Assembly (NCBI GenBank): GCA_030544235.1
Contig: CM060474.1
Coordinates: 6,001,898 to 6,065,897, forward strand
DNA: 64,000 bases
Direction of reading: 5' to 3'
Origin: Lepturacanthus savala
Taxonomy: Eukaryota; Chordata; Actinopteri; Scombriformes; Trichiuridae
Below, in pieces: positions 37,341 through 50,447 of this stretch (position 1 is its first letter; every line of letters begins with the position of its first letter). Below the pieces are notes generated by a model. The model was not told the origin of the DNA, searched no databases, and was given only the letters and a program-made list of their open reading frames with translations. A program made the translations under genes and the position numbers.

Positions 37341-39783
37341 TAAAGTTTTTAATAAGAAAAAATTATCAAAGGATTCTACTCATTCTACTCATTTACTGGT
37401 TAAGATCCCAAAGACCATCAGTTTATTATTACAGAAAACAAATAAATCCATAAAATAATCAGAGAATTTGAATGTTTTCTTCTTAAACATGATTCAAATC
37501 CATTAATCCATTATCAAAATAGTTGGAGATATGTATAATAGTTGGGTACTAATCTTTGCAGCTCTACTGAACATGATCTGAAAAAAAAAACAGATTACCC
37601 GTTACTATATATTTAAAATATTATGATGCTGTTATTTTATAAATTTCTTACTGTCAACAAATCACATAAAAACCAATAATGTGTTGGTGTATTTATCAGT
37701 AGCTGAGTCCAAAAAAACATCACAAAAATAAATAGTTTAAGTTTTTTCCTCAAATAGCAAACAAATAGCATAAAATAGTGCATTACTTTAGGACTTTTTT
37801 TCCTTTTTTCAGCTGTGGATGAATCCACATTTGATGCTCCCAGCGGCTGTTTCTTGCAGCAGGTGTGTGTGTGTGTGTGTGTATGGTGATGAGGGAACGG
37901 TGTGACTCTCTGATGTCTTTTTAATAGTTTTTTTTGGACAACAGAGCTAAGCAGCGAGGGAGAACATCTATCAGACTGATACTGTTGCTGGATCAATCAA
38001 TTTTCTTCTTTTTTTGGCCTTTTCATTTGTTGACTGTTATAATAATAATAAAAAAGAAACAGCTGCATCCTTACAAATGACCTTTCATATTTGAATATTA
38101 TTATGTAGTTTATTTAAAGGAGACAGCACCCATGAATCAATGTTTGACATTTTGCCATCGATGTAAATGTGTTGGTTTTATCTCATTTTACAACATTCGG
38201 GGTGAATTCACAAAAGGATTTTGCAGGTTTTGCAGCCTAAAGATGGCTCCTCACTCACACAGAACCTGCAGACAGTGAAATAAAGAGCATCTCCATGTAC
38301 CTTTGCCATTTTCACCTATGTAAATTAGGTGATATGCATACAACAGTGTCCCCTTTCTATGCAAATGAGCCTCATCACAAAGAACATCTAATTCACAAAG
38401 AGCAGCATTCACAGTTGTATGAATCTCTCTCTGACTCTTCAAGCTACTGAGGAGTTGAATGTTATTGAATTAATAGTTCATGGGTGACTCTAGGATCAGA
38501 GGTGTAGGGTGCTGAACACCCACAGACCAGCCAGGCAAGATGAATTTCACTGTTTTATACAATTTATCTCAATTTCATTACCACATGTATGAAAGAAAAG
38601 CAGGAAGCAAATATTGGATCAAATATTTTGTACTTAAAAAATAAAACTTTAAACTGAAACTTCAAGTTTTAATCTTGAATTCTGTAGTAACCCCTTAGTA
38701 ACATTAACATAATAGAATAAAGTGATGTCAAGTAAACAACTTGTAATGTTAAATAAAGTTATGTACAAATATAAAGGTTCATTTTTTCATATTAAATTGT
38801 TCGTTTGACATGTAACGTTATTAAGTAAATGTCCCACTTACATTAGCGTTTCTGCAGGCCTTTGAATAACTTGAAAACATTAACGTAACATAAGCGTTGC
38901 AAATTAACACTTATAATTTTACGTTATATTTAAAAAAAAAAAAACATTGAAGCCTGTTTAAGCTTGTGTCTAAATAACAGATAAATCATTATTACAAGTT
39001 GTAGTTTCCTCGAGTACTATGACTTCAAATCAAGACAAGACTGTTTACTGTCCATCCTTGGATGTAGCTTAGCCTCTTAGCTTAGCTCATTAGCTTAGCT
39101 ATATGGTTCCTCTCTACGTGGGTGTATTATAGCTTTTAAACTGCGTTGAATGGTTGAACGATCATAGCACAGAAGTAAACGCTATGTGGCAAACATCATC
39201 CGATTCACCTGAAATCCATTTGATGTTATCTACAAATCAAATTGCAGCAACATAACATGTAATCAGCATTTTTTTTACTGCCACCTAGTGGTTACAGCAC
39301 ACTACTGACATGCAACAATTCAGACCTGTGTCAGACGGTTGATGTCTAGAGCCTGGGGTTTGCTAAAATTTTAGGGCCCATTAATCCCTGCTTGCAGCTT
39401 TAATTATTATTATTATTATTTTTTTTTTTTTACTTTTGGAGCTGCATGCTCCGCTCGAGGTAAAAAAGGGACATCATTGTATATTTAGGCACACCTTATG
39501 AAATCAAATGTCAACACAAGTTGTTCAAAAACAGGCATATTTCTGTTTTTGCTTGTTTTCCTTTGCTGAAATAAAAGTATAAAAATCAGTAGTTCTAATA
39601 TTATATTATTATTATAATAATATTATTGATTCCAAACTTCAAAAATCCATAAAATAATCAAATCAAATTGTTGTTGAAAATACCCAAATATCTTTATGTA
39701 CTTTATGTTTTTATGGAGTATCTGAGGGATTTTTCTTATTGTTTTGTAGCAGTATTTTTTAGAATTTTAGAATTCTAAAATAA

Positions 39784-39879
<96 letters not shown>

Positions 39880-40078
39880 ATTCATTTCTATATAGTTCTC
39901 AAATTTCTACAATGTTTTGTTTATTTTAAAAATGCAACATATTAATGTATTTCTATATATACATTATAAAGATTTGTTGCTGTCAGATAATATAAATAAA
40001 TATATGTTTAAAGAATTGTCCCATAATTAAAAGTGTCAATACAATGTTTATTGTTATTATACAAGATTAACCATGATA
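37341..40078. other. intronic, nothing recognised beyond microsatellites
   Basis: A TG run at 37862-37881 and the long (TA)n at 39787. No gene. Confidence 0.5.
39787..39876. repeat. (TA)n microsatellite
   Basis: About 45 uninterrupted TA units, the longest such tract in the window. Confidence 0.97.
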
Positions 40079-40082
40079 TTAA

Positions 40083-40521
40083 TCATGTACAGCATAGTGT
40101 TGCCATATGGCAACAATTATTTTATCTTAATTTTTCTTAAAAGCTGTGATATAAAATCTATGTTTTTATAGTTAGGTGTGAATAGGGGACTTTTATTTTG
40201 GAAGGACATACAATTTATGAGATCACATGACCATTAATTAAAAAATTGAACTTGAATTTAATTCAATTTTGATGTTATAAGTTGTTTTTTTTTCTAATAT
40301 GCTAAAATATATTTGTTTCCATATGACAACAATATGCAAATATGGAAAATTCCTAGTGTATAAACCTAATTCAGTCCCATTGACTTACATAGGATGAAAC
40401 TATCCTGAGATAGTTTACAACTTTTTCTTATATTTCTCAAATATATCTATTATTTAGGTAATTATAAGGAATAAAACATCCAAAACACCACGTCTAAGTA
40501 ATATTTTGATGCTATAGAGGG
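40083..40521 (-). mobile_element. piggyBac-type MITE copy
   Basis: The right end GCTATAGAGGG is followed by TTAA at 40522-40525. The left end is eroded: TTAA candidates are at 40079-40082 and 40067-40070, before a degenerate TIR and GTGTTGCCATATGGCAACA. The interior matches the family, with a deletion after CACATGACCA. Confidence 0.75.
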
Positions 40522-40525
40522 TTAA

Positions 40526-41792
40526 TGTGACTTTATTATCATGCAGTGTTGAAATATGCATCATTTTTGAATTATCCAACCTTTTTTTCCATACAAGCTC
40601 AATCATCACCTGGGAAATGTCTCCTTATTGAGACAGTGATGAGTGTTTGCTTCTGGTTACAGGCAGATGTGTTGCAGACGGAAACCTCTTCACATTGAGA
40701 AGAGCAGCGATTAGCTGCCAGATAAAATGCACACGCTCTCCGCTTTAACACGCTGACAATCGGCGAGATGAAAGAAGATGAAGGAACAACGAGCTAAACG
40801 GCTGAAAGATGGAGGTTTTATTGAACCGGGAGCTGCTCACTGGGTCATCATACACTGTTTGTTTGTATTCTGTCAGACTTTAATCCTCCCTGAAGGGAAA
40901 GCAGCTCATTATAGGAACAGAGATTGGAACAGAGACACATTATACTGACAACAAAAAGACAAAACAGCTGCTTGAAGGAGGAAATAGAAAGACTCTTTGA
41001 ACGAAAGGAAAAGAAGAGGAATTTGGTGAGTTGACAATGGAGGCTGGAAGGGTCCCAACTAACTAAGAAGATCTGTTTGAGAGATGGAAATGAGGCCTTG
41101 TTTTGTTTATGATGATCATCATTTTGTTCCACAGTGAAATTCTTTTTTTTTTTTTTTCCATCACGATTCACTTTTAGATCTTAGTCGCTGTTTTATCTTT
41201 AACTGGATGAACGGTTTTAATCATCAAATGAGAAACAAACTCAGCAAGCTTCGACATTAACTCAGGTGCCGACAGCTAACGGCATCTGACAAACACAGAT
41301 TGTGAGCATGAATCTAATTTATTCAGTGTTTTAATCATCAGTCCATTTATTTTGGAGGGATAATTTGTCTTCACTAACAGGCTACTTAGCACCTCATCAC
41401 AGTATGTGAGATTTCATGAGGTTCATGCTATTTCTGGGGAAAAATTACAATCGGCACACACTGGAAAATATGTCAGAATAAATATCCCACAATACACTGC
41501 AGCAGTGATGACAACAACAACATAACAATGGAGGACAGCCAGTAACATTTCACTAGAATAAGGTTTGATTTAGCTCGGAGCAATATATTAAATTAATTGA
41601 ATGTTAATCATGATTTGATTTGCATCTCAAACAATCTCCAAAATCATATAATCTATAATTTGAAACAATATTTTGAATAATTGTGATTTCAATATTGACA
41701 ACATAATTGTGATAATATTTTTTCAATAACTGAGCACCCCTATAGTATATATAGGTAATTAGCTGGCCCCCCAGCCCATGGAGCTAATGCAT
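40526..41792. other. intronic, nothing recognised
   Basis: The unique-looking, less AT-rich block at about 40640-40830 has no coding signal. Confidence 0.45.
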
Positions 41793-42030
41793 GGATGTAT
41801 TATAGAACTGGATAACAGACTGAAAAATGGCCGCCATTCATTTCAATGTTAGTTTCATGCCTGGTTCATATGCCAAAAAAGTTCCTGACTTCCAGCTTTA
41901 TTTCTGTTATGTGACCCATAGAGACTGATCAGTAGAGTCACCTCCCATGATGCTCTGGGGCCTCCCATCATGCCCCAGGGTGATGAGAATGTGTAAATTG
42001 CAAAAGAAAAAAAAAAACAACTCACATTTG
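41793..42030 (+). repeat. unclassified dispersed repeat G, copy 2
   Basis: Second copy of the repeat at 16545, ending in a short A-rich tract near 42005-42017. The A-rich end could mean retroposition, but no target duplication was found. Confidence 0.8.
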
Positions 42031-42234
42031 AGTAGATTAATTCACTCCCATGCTACAGCTGTGATGTCACACTGGGAATAGAGACTTCATCAGAGCTTTT
42101 CTGGCTGTTAGAAAGGTTTTTGATGGAGTGAATCAAATTGACTCAAAAACGTCCCATAATGTCTCAAAATGGAGAAATCTCATATGGCCGCCGAGGAAGA
42201 TAAGTGATCTATTAGATTTTGACCTGGTGGCAGT

Positions 42235-42380
42235 GGCCATATTGGATTTCTCCATTTTAAGGCATTATATGACATTTTTGAACCTGGAATACAGAATACT
42301 TAAATTCAGCTCCCTTTAAAACTCCTAAAAGAATCAAATCAAAAATGAACATGAAATCCTTCAGGACTTTAAATAAGCAC
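42235..42380 (+). repeat. unclassified dispersed repeat L, copy 2
   Basis: TTTTAAGGCATTATATGACA, TTTTTGAACCTGGAATACAG and AATTCAGCTCCCTTTAAAAC, a diverged match to 34216. Confidence 0.5.
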
Positions 42381-45079
42381 ATTTCCCAAGATCCTGTCTC
42401 ATCTAAACAGTGTGACAGGAGTTTTACTTCTTACCCAATCAGGAAATGAACCCTATTGGATCAGGCCTTTATCATTTGTAGATGTGGTAGCCAAAGGTGG
42501 TTTCAGTTGCTTTAATCTATTTGAGAATTAAATATCAAAATGGAGCCAATGCAAGTTAATATTGCCTCTGAAATGCACATGAACAAATCTTGCAGATCCT
42601 TGGTGTTCACTTCAGTTTTTTCTTATCTAAATGAAACTGATAATAAAGACAGTCGTACAAAGAATACAGTGATAATCGCAGTAATATATATTTGTGGCAT
42701 CATAATGTTTCACCACACACATCCATGGCTCATATCTGATTAGTCGTATATGAACGTAATGTTTTAAGAGACGTTGAGTAGCAACAGATCAGTAACACCA
42801 TATTGACTTTTACTCAGTCAGGCAGCAAACATGACAGCTTGGGCAGAAAATTACATCTGTCCTGCTCTGGCCTTTACATTCTGACTGACAGTTTGAAGTA
42901 AATTCCAGCTCTGTTCATTACTTCCTGCTGCTGTGAGTGGGCTGGAGGGATGGATGTTTGTGTCAGGTGAAGCTGTTTCACTGGATGTTTCTTCCTCCCT
43001 TCATCCGACAGTTTTTTCTTTTTTCAGAGGTTTGAGGAGGATGGACTCATGGTGGATTAATGTTTCTGTGTGAGGAAGCTGCTGTTCAAACACACAGCAG
43101 CATCTCCGCCGCTTCAGGCTGAAAACACAGATTTTAATATGAGAGCGATGCTGAGGCGTCAGACATGGAGCCATCCAAGCGGTGGATTGTAAACACTACG
43201 CCGGTGGACACAAAGCTGCTTCTAAACCCAGGAAGACCTCATTCAGGGCTTTAAATCTGACAGTTAACACACATTTCATTGAGGGATCCTGATAAATTAT
43301 AAAACTGATGCTTCGTGAATTACCAGGTTGGTCAATGTGATCATATGAACATCACATCTTACGTGATGTACAGTACAAGCATTACACTCACATATGGGCC
43401 TAGAAATAGATTGTGCAAGTAGAAAAAATAAAAAAGGGTGCACATGAGTGAGTGCAGATTTCAACCTTTTCATTTGCATTTTACGCGATGTGGCCATGAT
43501 TGTAGTCAATTTTAATTCATAATAACTACACATTAACAGACTGTGCATGGGCAGAGTGCTGCAACTAGAGAATAGATTTGTTTTCTATTTGTCTGTGCAG
43601 GTGGTGTGATGAGCATCTTCTGAGCCAGATTTAAATCTACATTTTCCATGTCTCCTAAAGAGGTGAAATATGCCATTACTTCTTATTTTGTACTGGGAGT
43701 AAATAATTTGACAACAATGACTTTTTGGAACAGAGCTAAAAATTGCTGTTTTTATCAAAGTGATGATGTTACACTCTAATCATCATTAAAAGTAAGAAAG
43801 GCTTGTTAGAGGAACACAGTGTGTTTACTAAAGCAATCAGGGGTGGGACTTGATTAAAGAAATAATCGAATTAATTACTGCTTTTGTAATTTATTAATCA
43901 AAATTAATCACATAACAATATTTGCCCCCAAAACAACATTTATTTTCTGTGAATGAGTTTCATTCACTATCTGTAGCACATTTGAAACCTTTCCTTCAAC
44001 CACTGATAGTGGTCTACAGTCCTGGGAAATTCATCAGTGGTTATGATGCTGACTCACTGTAAAATACCAATAAACGCAGGGTTTTAATTAACCACCAGAT
44101 CCTCTTTAAAGTCCAGGTGCAGGTGTATATTTTGACAAACAACCACAGGTTCTAAATAATGCAGAGTCTAACTTATTAGCAAAAAATTCAAGGAAGAAGA
44201 CGTGACACTGATGCTGCACGGCTGCATTCAGACCAGAAACTGTGTGTGTGATGCAGCTGTTCCAGTTACTTCTGGTTTAGAGTAGCTCCATGTTAACATT
44301 TATGTCCATTAATACCACTTCATGTTCTAAACCTAGACAATAGAGTTGTTTTCTGTGAGGATGGTAAACAGGATGAATGTCAGGTGATGCATCTCCACAC
44401 TTCACACACTCAAATCCGTCTGAATGCTGTCACCTTTTTCCTTTTTTTTCCCTTCAGCGCCTCAGTCCTGACCATAAATGACAATAAAGAACTCAGAAAT
44501 TCACTGTCCAGCAGCTTTTATTGTTGTAGCAGCAGCTGTGCATCAGTAAAACTGTCCTGAACCAACACTTTTTAATAAAAGAATTTGAGTAAATCACCAG
44601 ATTTTTCCAGTTTGGCTGAGCACGATTTTTGTCATGAAGGAATTAATTATCTCAAATAAACACCTCATCTGTTCAATGATTGAAACAAACCACAGCCTGG
44701 CTGTTATTAGGTGTTTTATGGTATGTGCACACGTGTCTTACTGTGTACATGATTTGAGTGTTAATAATAAAATTGTTATTCAAGAAATTTCATAATGCTC
44801 CTACATTTTTTTCTGTGCTCTGTACTTTTTTTCATTTAGGATTATCTGCGGTCCTAGTGGAACAGCTACAGCCCTAAACTCATGCATATGTCAATGAAAG
44901 TAAAAGTCATGTAACATTCATCAGCAGAAAAACGTGAGTATTTCATCATAGTGACTGCTGAGTTATTCAGTGGTTTCACCTCATCTCCACGCTGCTCTGA
45001 AACCTGGACACAATGTTATTCTAATCATTAAATCATACTCAGCTCCACGTTAAACCTTTGAGTTGATTTACATCATTGT
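42381..45079. other. intronic, nothing recognised
   Basis: AGGGGTGGGACTTGATTAAA near 43849 with nearby AATTAATTAC motifs looks like a repeat terminus, unpaired here. No gene. Confidence 0.45.
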
Positions 45080-45985
45080 TGCTCATAACGTTGACTTTTA
45101 TCAAACATATCAGTTTTTAAGTGGATCAGATTTGAGTAGAAGTTATTTTTCAGAACTATTTACTTTTACGACTCACATTTTCAGGTAATTATCTGTACTT
45201 TCTACTCCCTACATTTAAAAAAAAAACAGCTTCTATACTCCTATTTAATTTTGACTTGTTTGTCATGGTTCAAAAGAAGAAACAAAAAAAAAAAACTACT
45301 GATATAAAACGTAGCATCCAGATAGAGTGAATGTGGTTGTGGTTGAATGAGAAGTATAAACATAAATCATTCTGACAGCTGGTTTTAAACTCCAGGTTTT
45401 ACTCCTTGACTAAATGCAGCTAGTCGTCATATACATGAAATGCATGTTAATGCTCAGTACATCACATATATGGCTCTTTAATGTGTCTACATTGTACTAA
45501 AATGCTTTGATTTCAATGGCTGAAACAGGTGGATCAAAATATATTCATCCAGTAGAGGATTATAGAAGTGGGGATGTATATGACCAATTTTGAGAATTTT
45601 TAGGGCGGTTTTATGATTTTTGTTCCAAAATCAAGTCAAGATATCTTCAGAACCTAAAAATAATAGCCATTCTATTGAATTCCTTGGCCCAGAATTGTGT
45701 AGAAACGTGTTTACTTTGTCTATGCAGTTAACTTGAAGAGATATGACAAGTAAAGGGTTAAACATACCGTGGGACATTTTCTCATTCTGGTACCTGACTG
45801 ATTCTTAAAATAGACAATTCTTCTTGCTTCTTTTTTCTCCCTACATTACTTTTACTTTTATATTTTAAGTACTTTTCAAATTCGGTACTTTCATAGTTTT
45901 ACCTGAGTAAAAAGCTTGAGTTGATATTTCAACTTCTACTGAAGTATTTGTAACCACAGTATCTGAGTAACGGATGTTAAGACTT
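45080..45985 (-). repeat. dispersed repeat K, copy 2, probably with both ends
   Basis: ACTTTCTACTCCCTACATTT near 45197 and TACTTTTACTTTTATATTTT with TTTTACCTGAGTAAAAAGCT near 45848-45915 are opposed ends of the same repeat type. The sequence between has no recognisable frame. The boundaries are approximate. Confidence 0.45.
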
Positions 45986-47907
45986 TTGACAGCTCTGATA
46001 TGGCTGTATAACAGGTTTATAAAATTCAATTCATAAAATTCAAAATGAAAAAACTAAACGAATAATAAGTTCATATTAGTAGCTTACAAAATTCAGTCTT
46101 TTTTCCAATTCAAGCAATAGCATACAGAAAGAATAATATGATCTTAACTGGTCAATTAACAGCTTTGATAGTTGATAGAACATTATCGTTTATGGCTTAT
46201 AAAGGCTTTTTTTCTCCGTTTGTAATACTACATGACAGACGTCTGTTTATAGATAGATCTATGTTTTGAGCAGATTTTCTTCTCTCTGCTTCTTTGGAAC
46301 ATGTGTAGAATGTGTAGAAGGAAACTGCTGAATGTCGACAGCTGAACTCCAGCTCAGACAGCAGCAACCAACCAACAACATGCTACAACTCTCAATGATG
46401 AAGAAGTGATTCAGTAATTACTGTTGGACAGTAATTAACTTTCATTTCATTGTTCTGATAACAGCAGGAGACTATACGAAGCTTCTCAATGAACACAGCT
46501 GAATAAAAGGAGCTGGGCTTCTCTATTCTGACCAGTTAACTTATCTGTAATCTATGTTTCATTGAGAAATAAGGAAACACGCAATAAATTGATTTGACAC
46601 AATGAACTGGTGTGAAAGACTGAGACTGTTTTTTTAAATCTATTGAAGCGAAAATCAATTTAACACTAACGTCTAACGCTGCATTTTAGATTCAGTACAT
46701 TTTACATTCTGCAGGAGTCAAATTAAAACTCTTCTACAGGGACATTGAGATGCAGCTTAATGTCTGCTGTAAGTGTATAAATTACAGTTATCCACTAATC
46801 TCTCATATCTCTAAAACATCAGCTTTAAGTACTTCCAGCTGGTGGGAAATGAGAGTTCAGCTGTATCTTGTGCAGAATATCACAGCAGAGTTTAAAACAG
46901 TCAATCACTGAGCTGAATGTACATCAGTCCATAGAGTCAGCGCTTTTCCTGCGAATTCTCACCAGGATGGGAATTCCAGGATTTGTGTGCATGTCTGTGC
47001 AATGAAGAATATTACGAAGACAATAGTATACAAACAAAACCTTCTGCAGAATTTAAGCTACCTTCAGGTCTGAGTTGAGGTTCGGTTGGTTGAAAACGTT
47101 GCTCCCAATGACATGTATGTACTCATCTTTGAGTCGTTTAATTCACTTTGTTGACCACATTACAAAACATTCAGAGAAAAATAAGTCATTTTTAAAAAAT
47201 GTATTAATTAAAAAAAAATATCAAGTTAGAAAGATTTGTGGGGCTTCTCTTGCTGAGAGGCGGAGCCACATCCAGGTTTATAATATATCCATGCATTGCA
47301 CTCATCATCATAGGTATACATAGTAAAGTCTCTAGATGTCTTACTACACAGACTCAAATATTAAAACTCCAAATGTTTGAAAATTGGTTGAAAACTGAGC
47401 AAGTTTTGGTCATTTAAAAGAACATGCACCATTAAAATACATTGTTGTAGATGAGCGACCTCCCTGTAGTAAGATGGCTGTCAGTGCGGATGTTCACTCC
47501 ATTGGCCGAGACATCTAGCCTTTCCTATGCATATCTGTGCTCATCAGAACCTATCCTGTGATGTAAATTCCTGGCCAATCAGTGTCCAGCAGCCTGGTGA
47601 CATCACATTAAAGTGACCACTCAGTTTTTTTTTGTTTTTTTTTTTACCAGATTTTGGTAATCGAAATAGGAAAAAAGTGAATTAAGTCAAGAAGAGATGA
47701 GTTAATACCATCCAGTAAAAACCATTGGTGTCACTTCAACGTAACTATTGCAGTATTGTACATAGATTCACTTTCATCCAGCCACAGTTCCTTTCAATTA
47801 CCTTCATACTCAACTTTGCTGGTTTTGATTGCTGAAAAAACGGTGAAGGGCTTTTTCATTTATGTGAAGATTTTATATAGAAAAATACAGCAGAGTACAT
47901 AAAGTAC
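45986..47907. other. intronic, nothing recognised
   Basis: No gene and no repeat family identified. Confidence 0.5.
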
Positions 47908-48028
47908 ATCACAAAAAAGTATTTGTCTTCTACATGAGGAACATATGTCATAAGCACGTAAGCATACAGTATATCAATGTGCTTATGACATATGTTCCTC
48001 ATGTAGAAGACAAATACTTTTTTGTGAT
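47908..48028. repeat. perfect 50-bp inverted repeat, 21-bp spacer
   Basis: The left arm (47908-47957) starts ATCACAAAAAAGTATTTGTC and ends CATATGTCATAAGCAC. The right arm (47979-48028) is its exact reverse complement over all 50 bases. The spacer is GTAAGCATACAGTATATCAA plus T. There are no terminal motifs or target duplication typical of a transposon, and no other copy in the window. Confidence 0.97.
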
Positions 48029-48353
48029 TATAAGGTAGAAACACTACAACACATTTTTAATGTGATTTGGCTGATTTTCAGTTGGATTGTGAAATACACT
48101 TTGAAAATATCACTTAAAGAACATGATTTTTAATGAATATTCAACAGTTATAAATTCTCCAGAAATTAACAATATGTCATTATTTCTCTCTAATTGGTTA
48201 TTCCGGGTCAAGAAAATTTTCAGTTAGTTATAAATTATAATCCTGAAATAATAGTAGGGTTCATTTATGTTTATGGTGAGAAAAATAAGGATTCATTTAT
48301 TTGACACAATGACTAAAGATCACAAGCTTGAATGATTCAACCTTAATATTAAT

Positions 48354-48354
<1 letters not shown>

Positions 48355-48423
<69 letters not shown>
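48355..48423. repeat. (CA)n microsatellite
   Basis: About 34 uninterrupted CA units. Confidence 0.97.
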
Positions 48424-48424
<1 letters not shown>

Positions 48425-48789
48425 AGACGCTGAGTTCTTGAGACTGGTCTTAGTCTATGAGACACTGTGGTCACACTGTCATCACTTCAAATTCAAATAT
48501 CTAGTGCCCATTTACATTGTTATTATGGTAATGCAACTTCATGGTGCATTCAAGTGCACCTTGTTCAGCATCAATCCTCAATCCTCAATAGTGTAGAAAT
48601 AGCAGAGTTACCACACGTTAGATCTCAGTCAACTGATGAAAACATTTGTAGTGAGTTCAGACACAGACATGAACTGTCTCTGTGTTGTTGTGTCTGTACT
48701 TGACTAAATAAAATCTGATATTTATCAAAAGCAGCTTAAACTCATGTGAAATAGAGAAATATGGTGTAACTATTGTTTTTAGTTTTTTG

Positions 48790-48895
48790 AGGTCAACTGG
48801 TCTTGGTCTGGATGTGGTCTGCCTTGGACTTGGTCTTGGTAATCTCTGGTCTTGGTAGTGTCTTGGTCTCAGTTTAGGAGGTCTTGACTACAAGT
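48790..48895 (+). repeat. degenerate GGTCTTGGT tandem repeat
   Basis: TCTTGG/CTTGGT units recur irregularly: CTGGTCTTGGTCTGGATGTG, GACTTGGTCTTGGTAATC and TGGTCTTGGTAGTGTCTTGG. Low-complexity coding-like frames here have no meaning. Confidence 0.75.
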
Positions 48896-49831
48896 CTAAC
48901 ACACACCCACACACCCCCACACATGCACACACACACACTGCTACAGGCGGGTGATGATTATAAATGACCCAGATATGATTTGTCATTAAAACAGCATTTC
49001 AACAAAATTATCTTTTGGTAACAAGGGGGAGACATGCAGAGTGTGTGTGTGTGTGCCTGTGTGTGTGTGTGTTGGAGTGCTGTCCTTGAGTTTCTGGCAG
49101 ACGAGATGGATGAGCTGTAATTACGCTGATAGAGAGATGATAGGAGGAGGCGGGAGGGAATAAGAAGAAGACGAGGAGGAGAAACAAGGTCACGCATGTG
49201 TTCGTCCTTGTGTGAGAACACGTGCGCGTGCATATTTCCGTTTTTAAATGCTGTGGTTGTTAAAGGATGATGGGATATCACGGCGGGATATTGTTTTGAC
49301 TTTGAAAACACAATCATAACATGTCATGTTGGGCACAATAAACAGCATGTACAGGAATAAAACCCAGAGAACAGCTTCAGTCTGTTTCTGGCCTGAAAAA
49401 ACAATAAAAAATAACAGTGTGTTCAAACAAGTCAGCTGGGGGAGAACAAGTAATGGAAACATGTCGACCTCTGTAAGGAAGCAAGTTAATTATCTTGTAT
49501 CTCAAGATACCAAAGTGTTATCTCGAGTTCAACTTAATTACTGTTATCCTAAACCCCAGATAACACATGCGACTGATTAAATGTCATTTAAAGACATTAA
49601 ATTGTCGTCTAGTGGTTTGGAATTAGCCGTTATCCAGTAATATCAGATGTTTGAACTCAGTAGTTGGTAGTGTGGCGTTATCTAAAGATTTAAAGTATTG
49701 ATTTCCTGTGAATAAACCTCATTTATTGCATTTTATCACCTCCTGGCCTTTATTATTGTCCCAATAAGGATTCAAGGAATCAGGATTTGCACATTATAGA
49801 CACATTGGGATTAATATGCAGTCAGCTTTAA

Positions 49832-50235
49832 CCCATAGTGTTGGCAACAATTACATTATCTTCATTCATCAGGAATGAAGATAATGTAAGGCTGCTGTGT
49901 CAGATGCATTCCTGATAATGTCATCAGGAATGCATCCTTTGGTCATGAGATTTATTCAGAATTTTGGATATTTTTCACCAAATAAAAAATTAAACTCACT
50001 ATTTGATGTTATAAGTTCATTTCTAATATGTTAAAATAGATTTGTTGCCATATGGCAACAATATGCAAATATGGAAAATTCCTAGTTGACTTACATATCA
50101 TGAATAATCCTGAGACTATGGTTAAAAGTTTTTGTCTTATATATTTTTATAAATCTATTATTTAGACTACTGTAAGTAATAAAAAGGTTCATAACATTTT
50201 TACCATGTCTAAGTAATATCTGATGCAATACAGGG
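49832..50235 (-). mobile_element. piggyBac-type MITE copy with rearranged interior
   Basis: TTAA at 49828-49831 then CCCATAGTGTTGG, which lacks part of the TIR. The right end ATGCAATACAGGG is followed by TAAA. The left interior has been replaced by two perfect hairpins (listed separately). The remaining interior, including CCATATGGCAACAATATGCA, matches the family. Confidence 0.75.
49851..49936. repeat. two adjacent perfect hairpins inside a MITE
   Basis: The first hairpin has arms TTACATTATCTTCATTC (49851-49867) and its exact complement at 49873-49889, with loop ATCAG. The second has arms GATGCATTCCTGA (49903-49915) and its exact complement at 49924-49936, with an 8-base loop. The two share the ATTC..ATCAG..GAATG theme, suggesting they arose from each other. 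Confidence 0.9.
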
Positions 50236-50447
50236 TAAAAAGAGGAATACATAAAAAACGAACACATGAAAAATGAAGTTATTACACTGAATAGAACTGA
50301 ATAAAATGAGATGAAATACAGACTCCAGTGTCTGGTATACAGGAAAATCATATAATATAGAGATACGTTACAAGTGAAATATTTCAAGCCTTTATTTCTT
50401 GTAATGAGCTTCACTTTCTGCAGTGAATGTCAAAAACAATTATAGAG

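Noticed and set aside
47856..48044. Small minus-strand protein
   Set aside because: The frame runs through both arms of the perfect inverted repeat and is a product of that structure.
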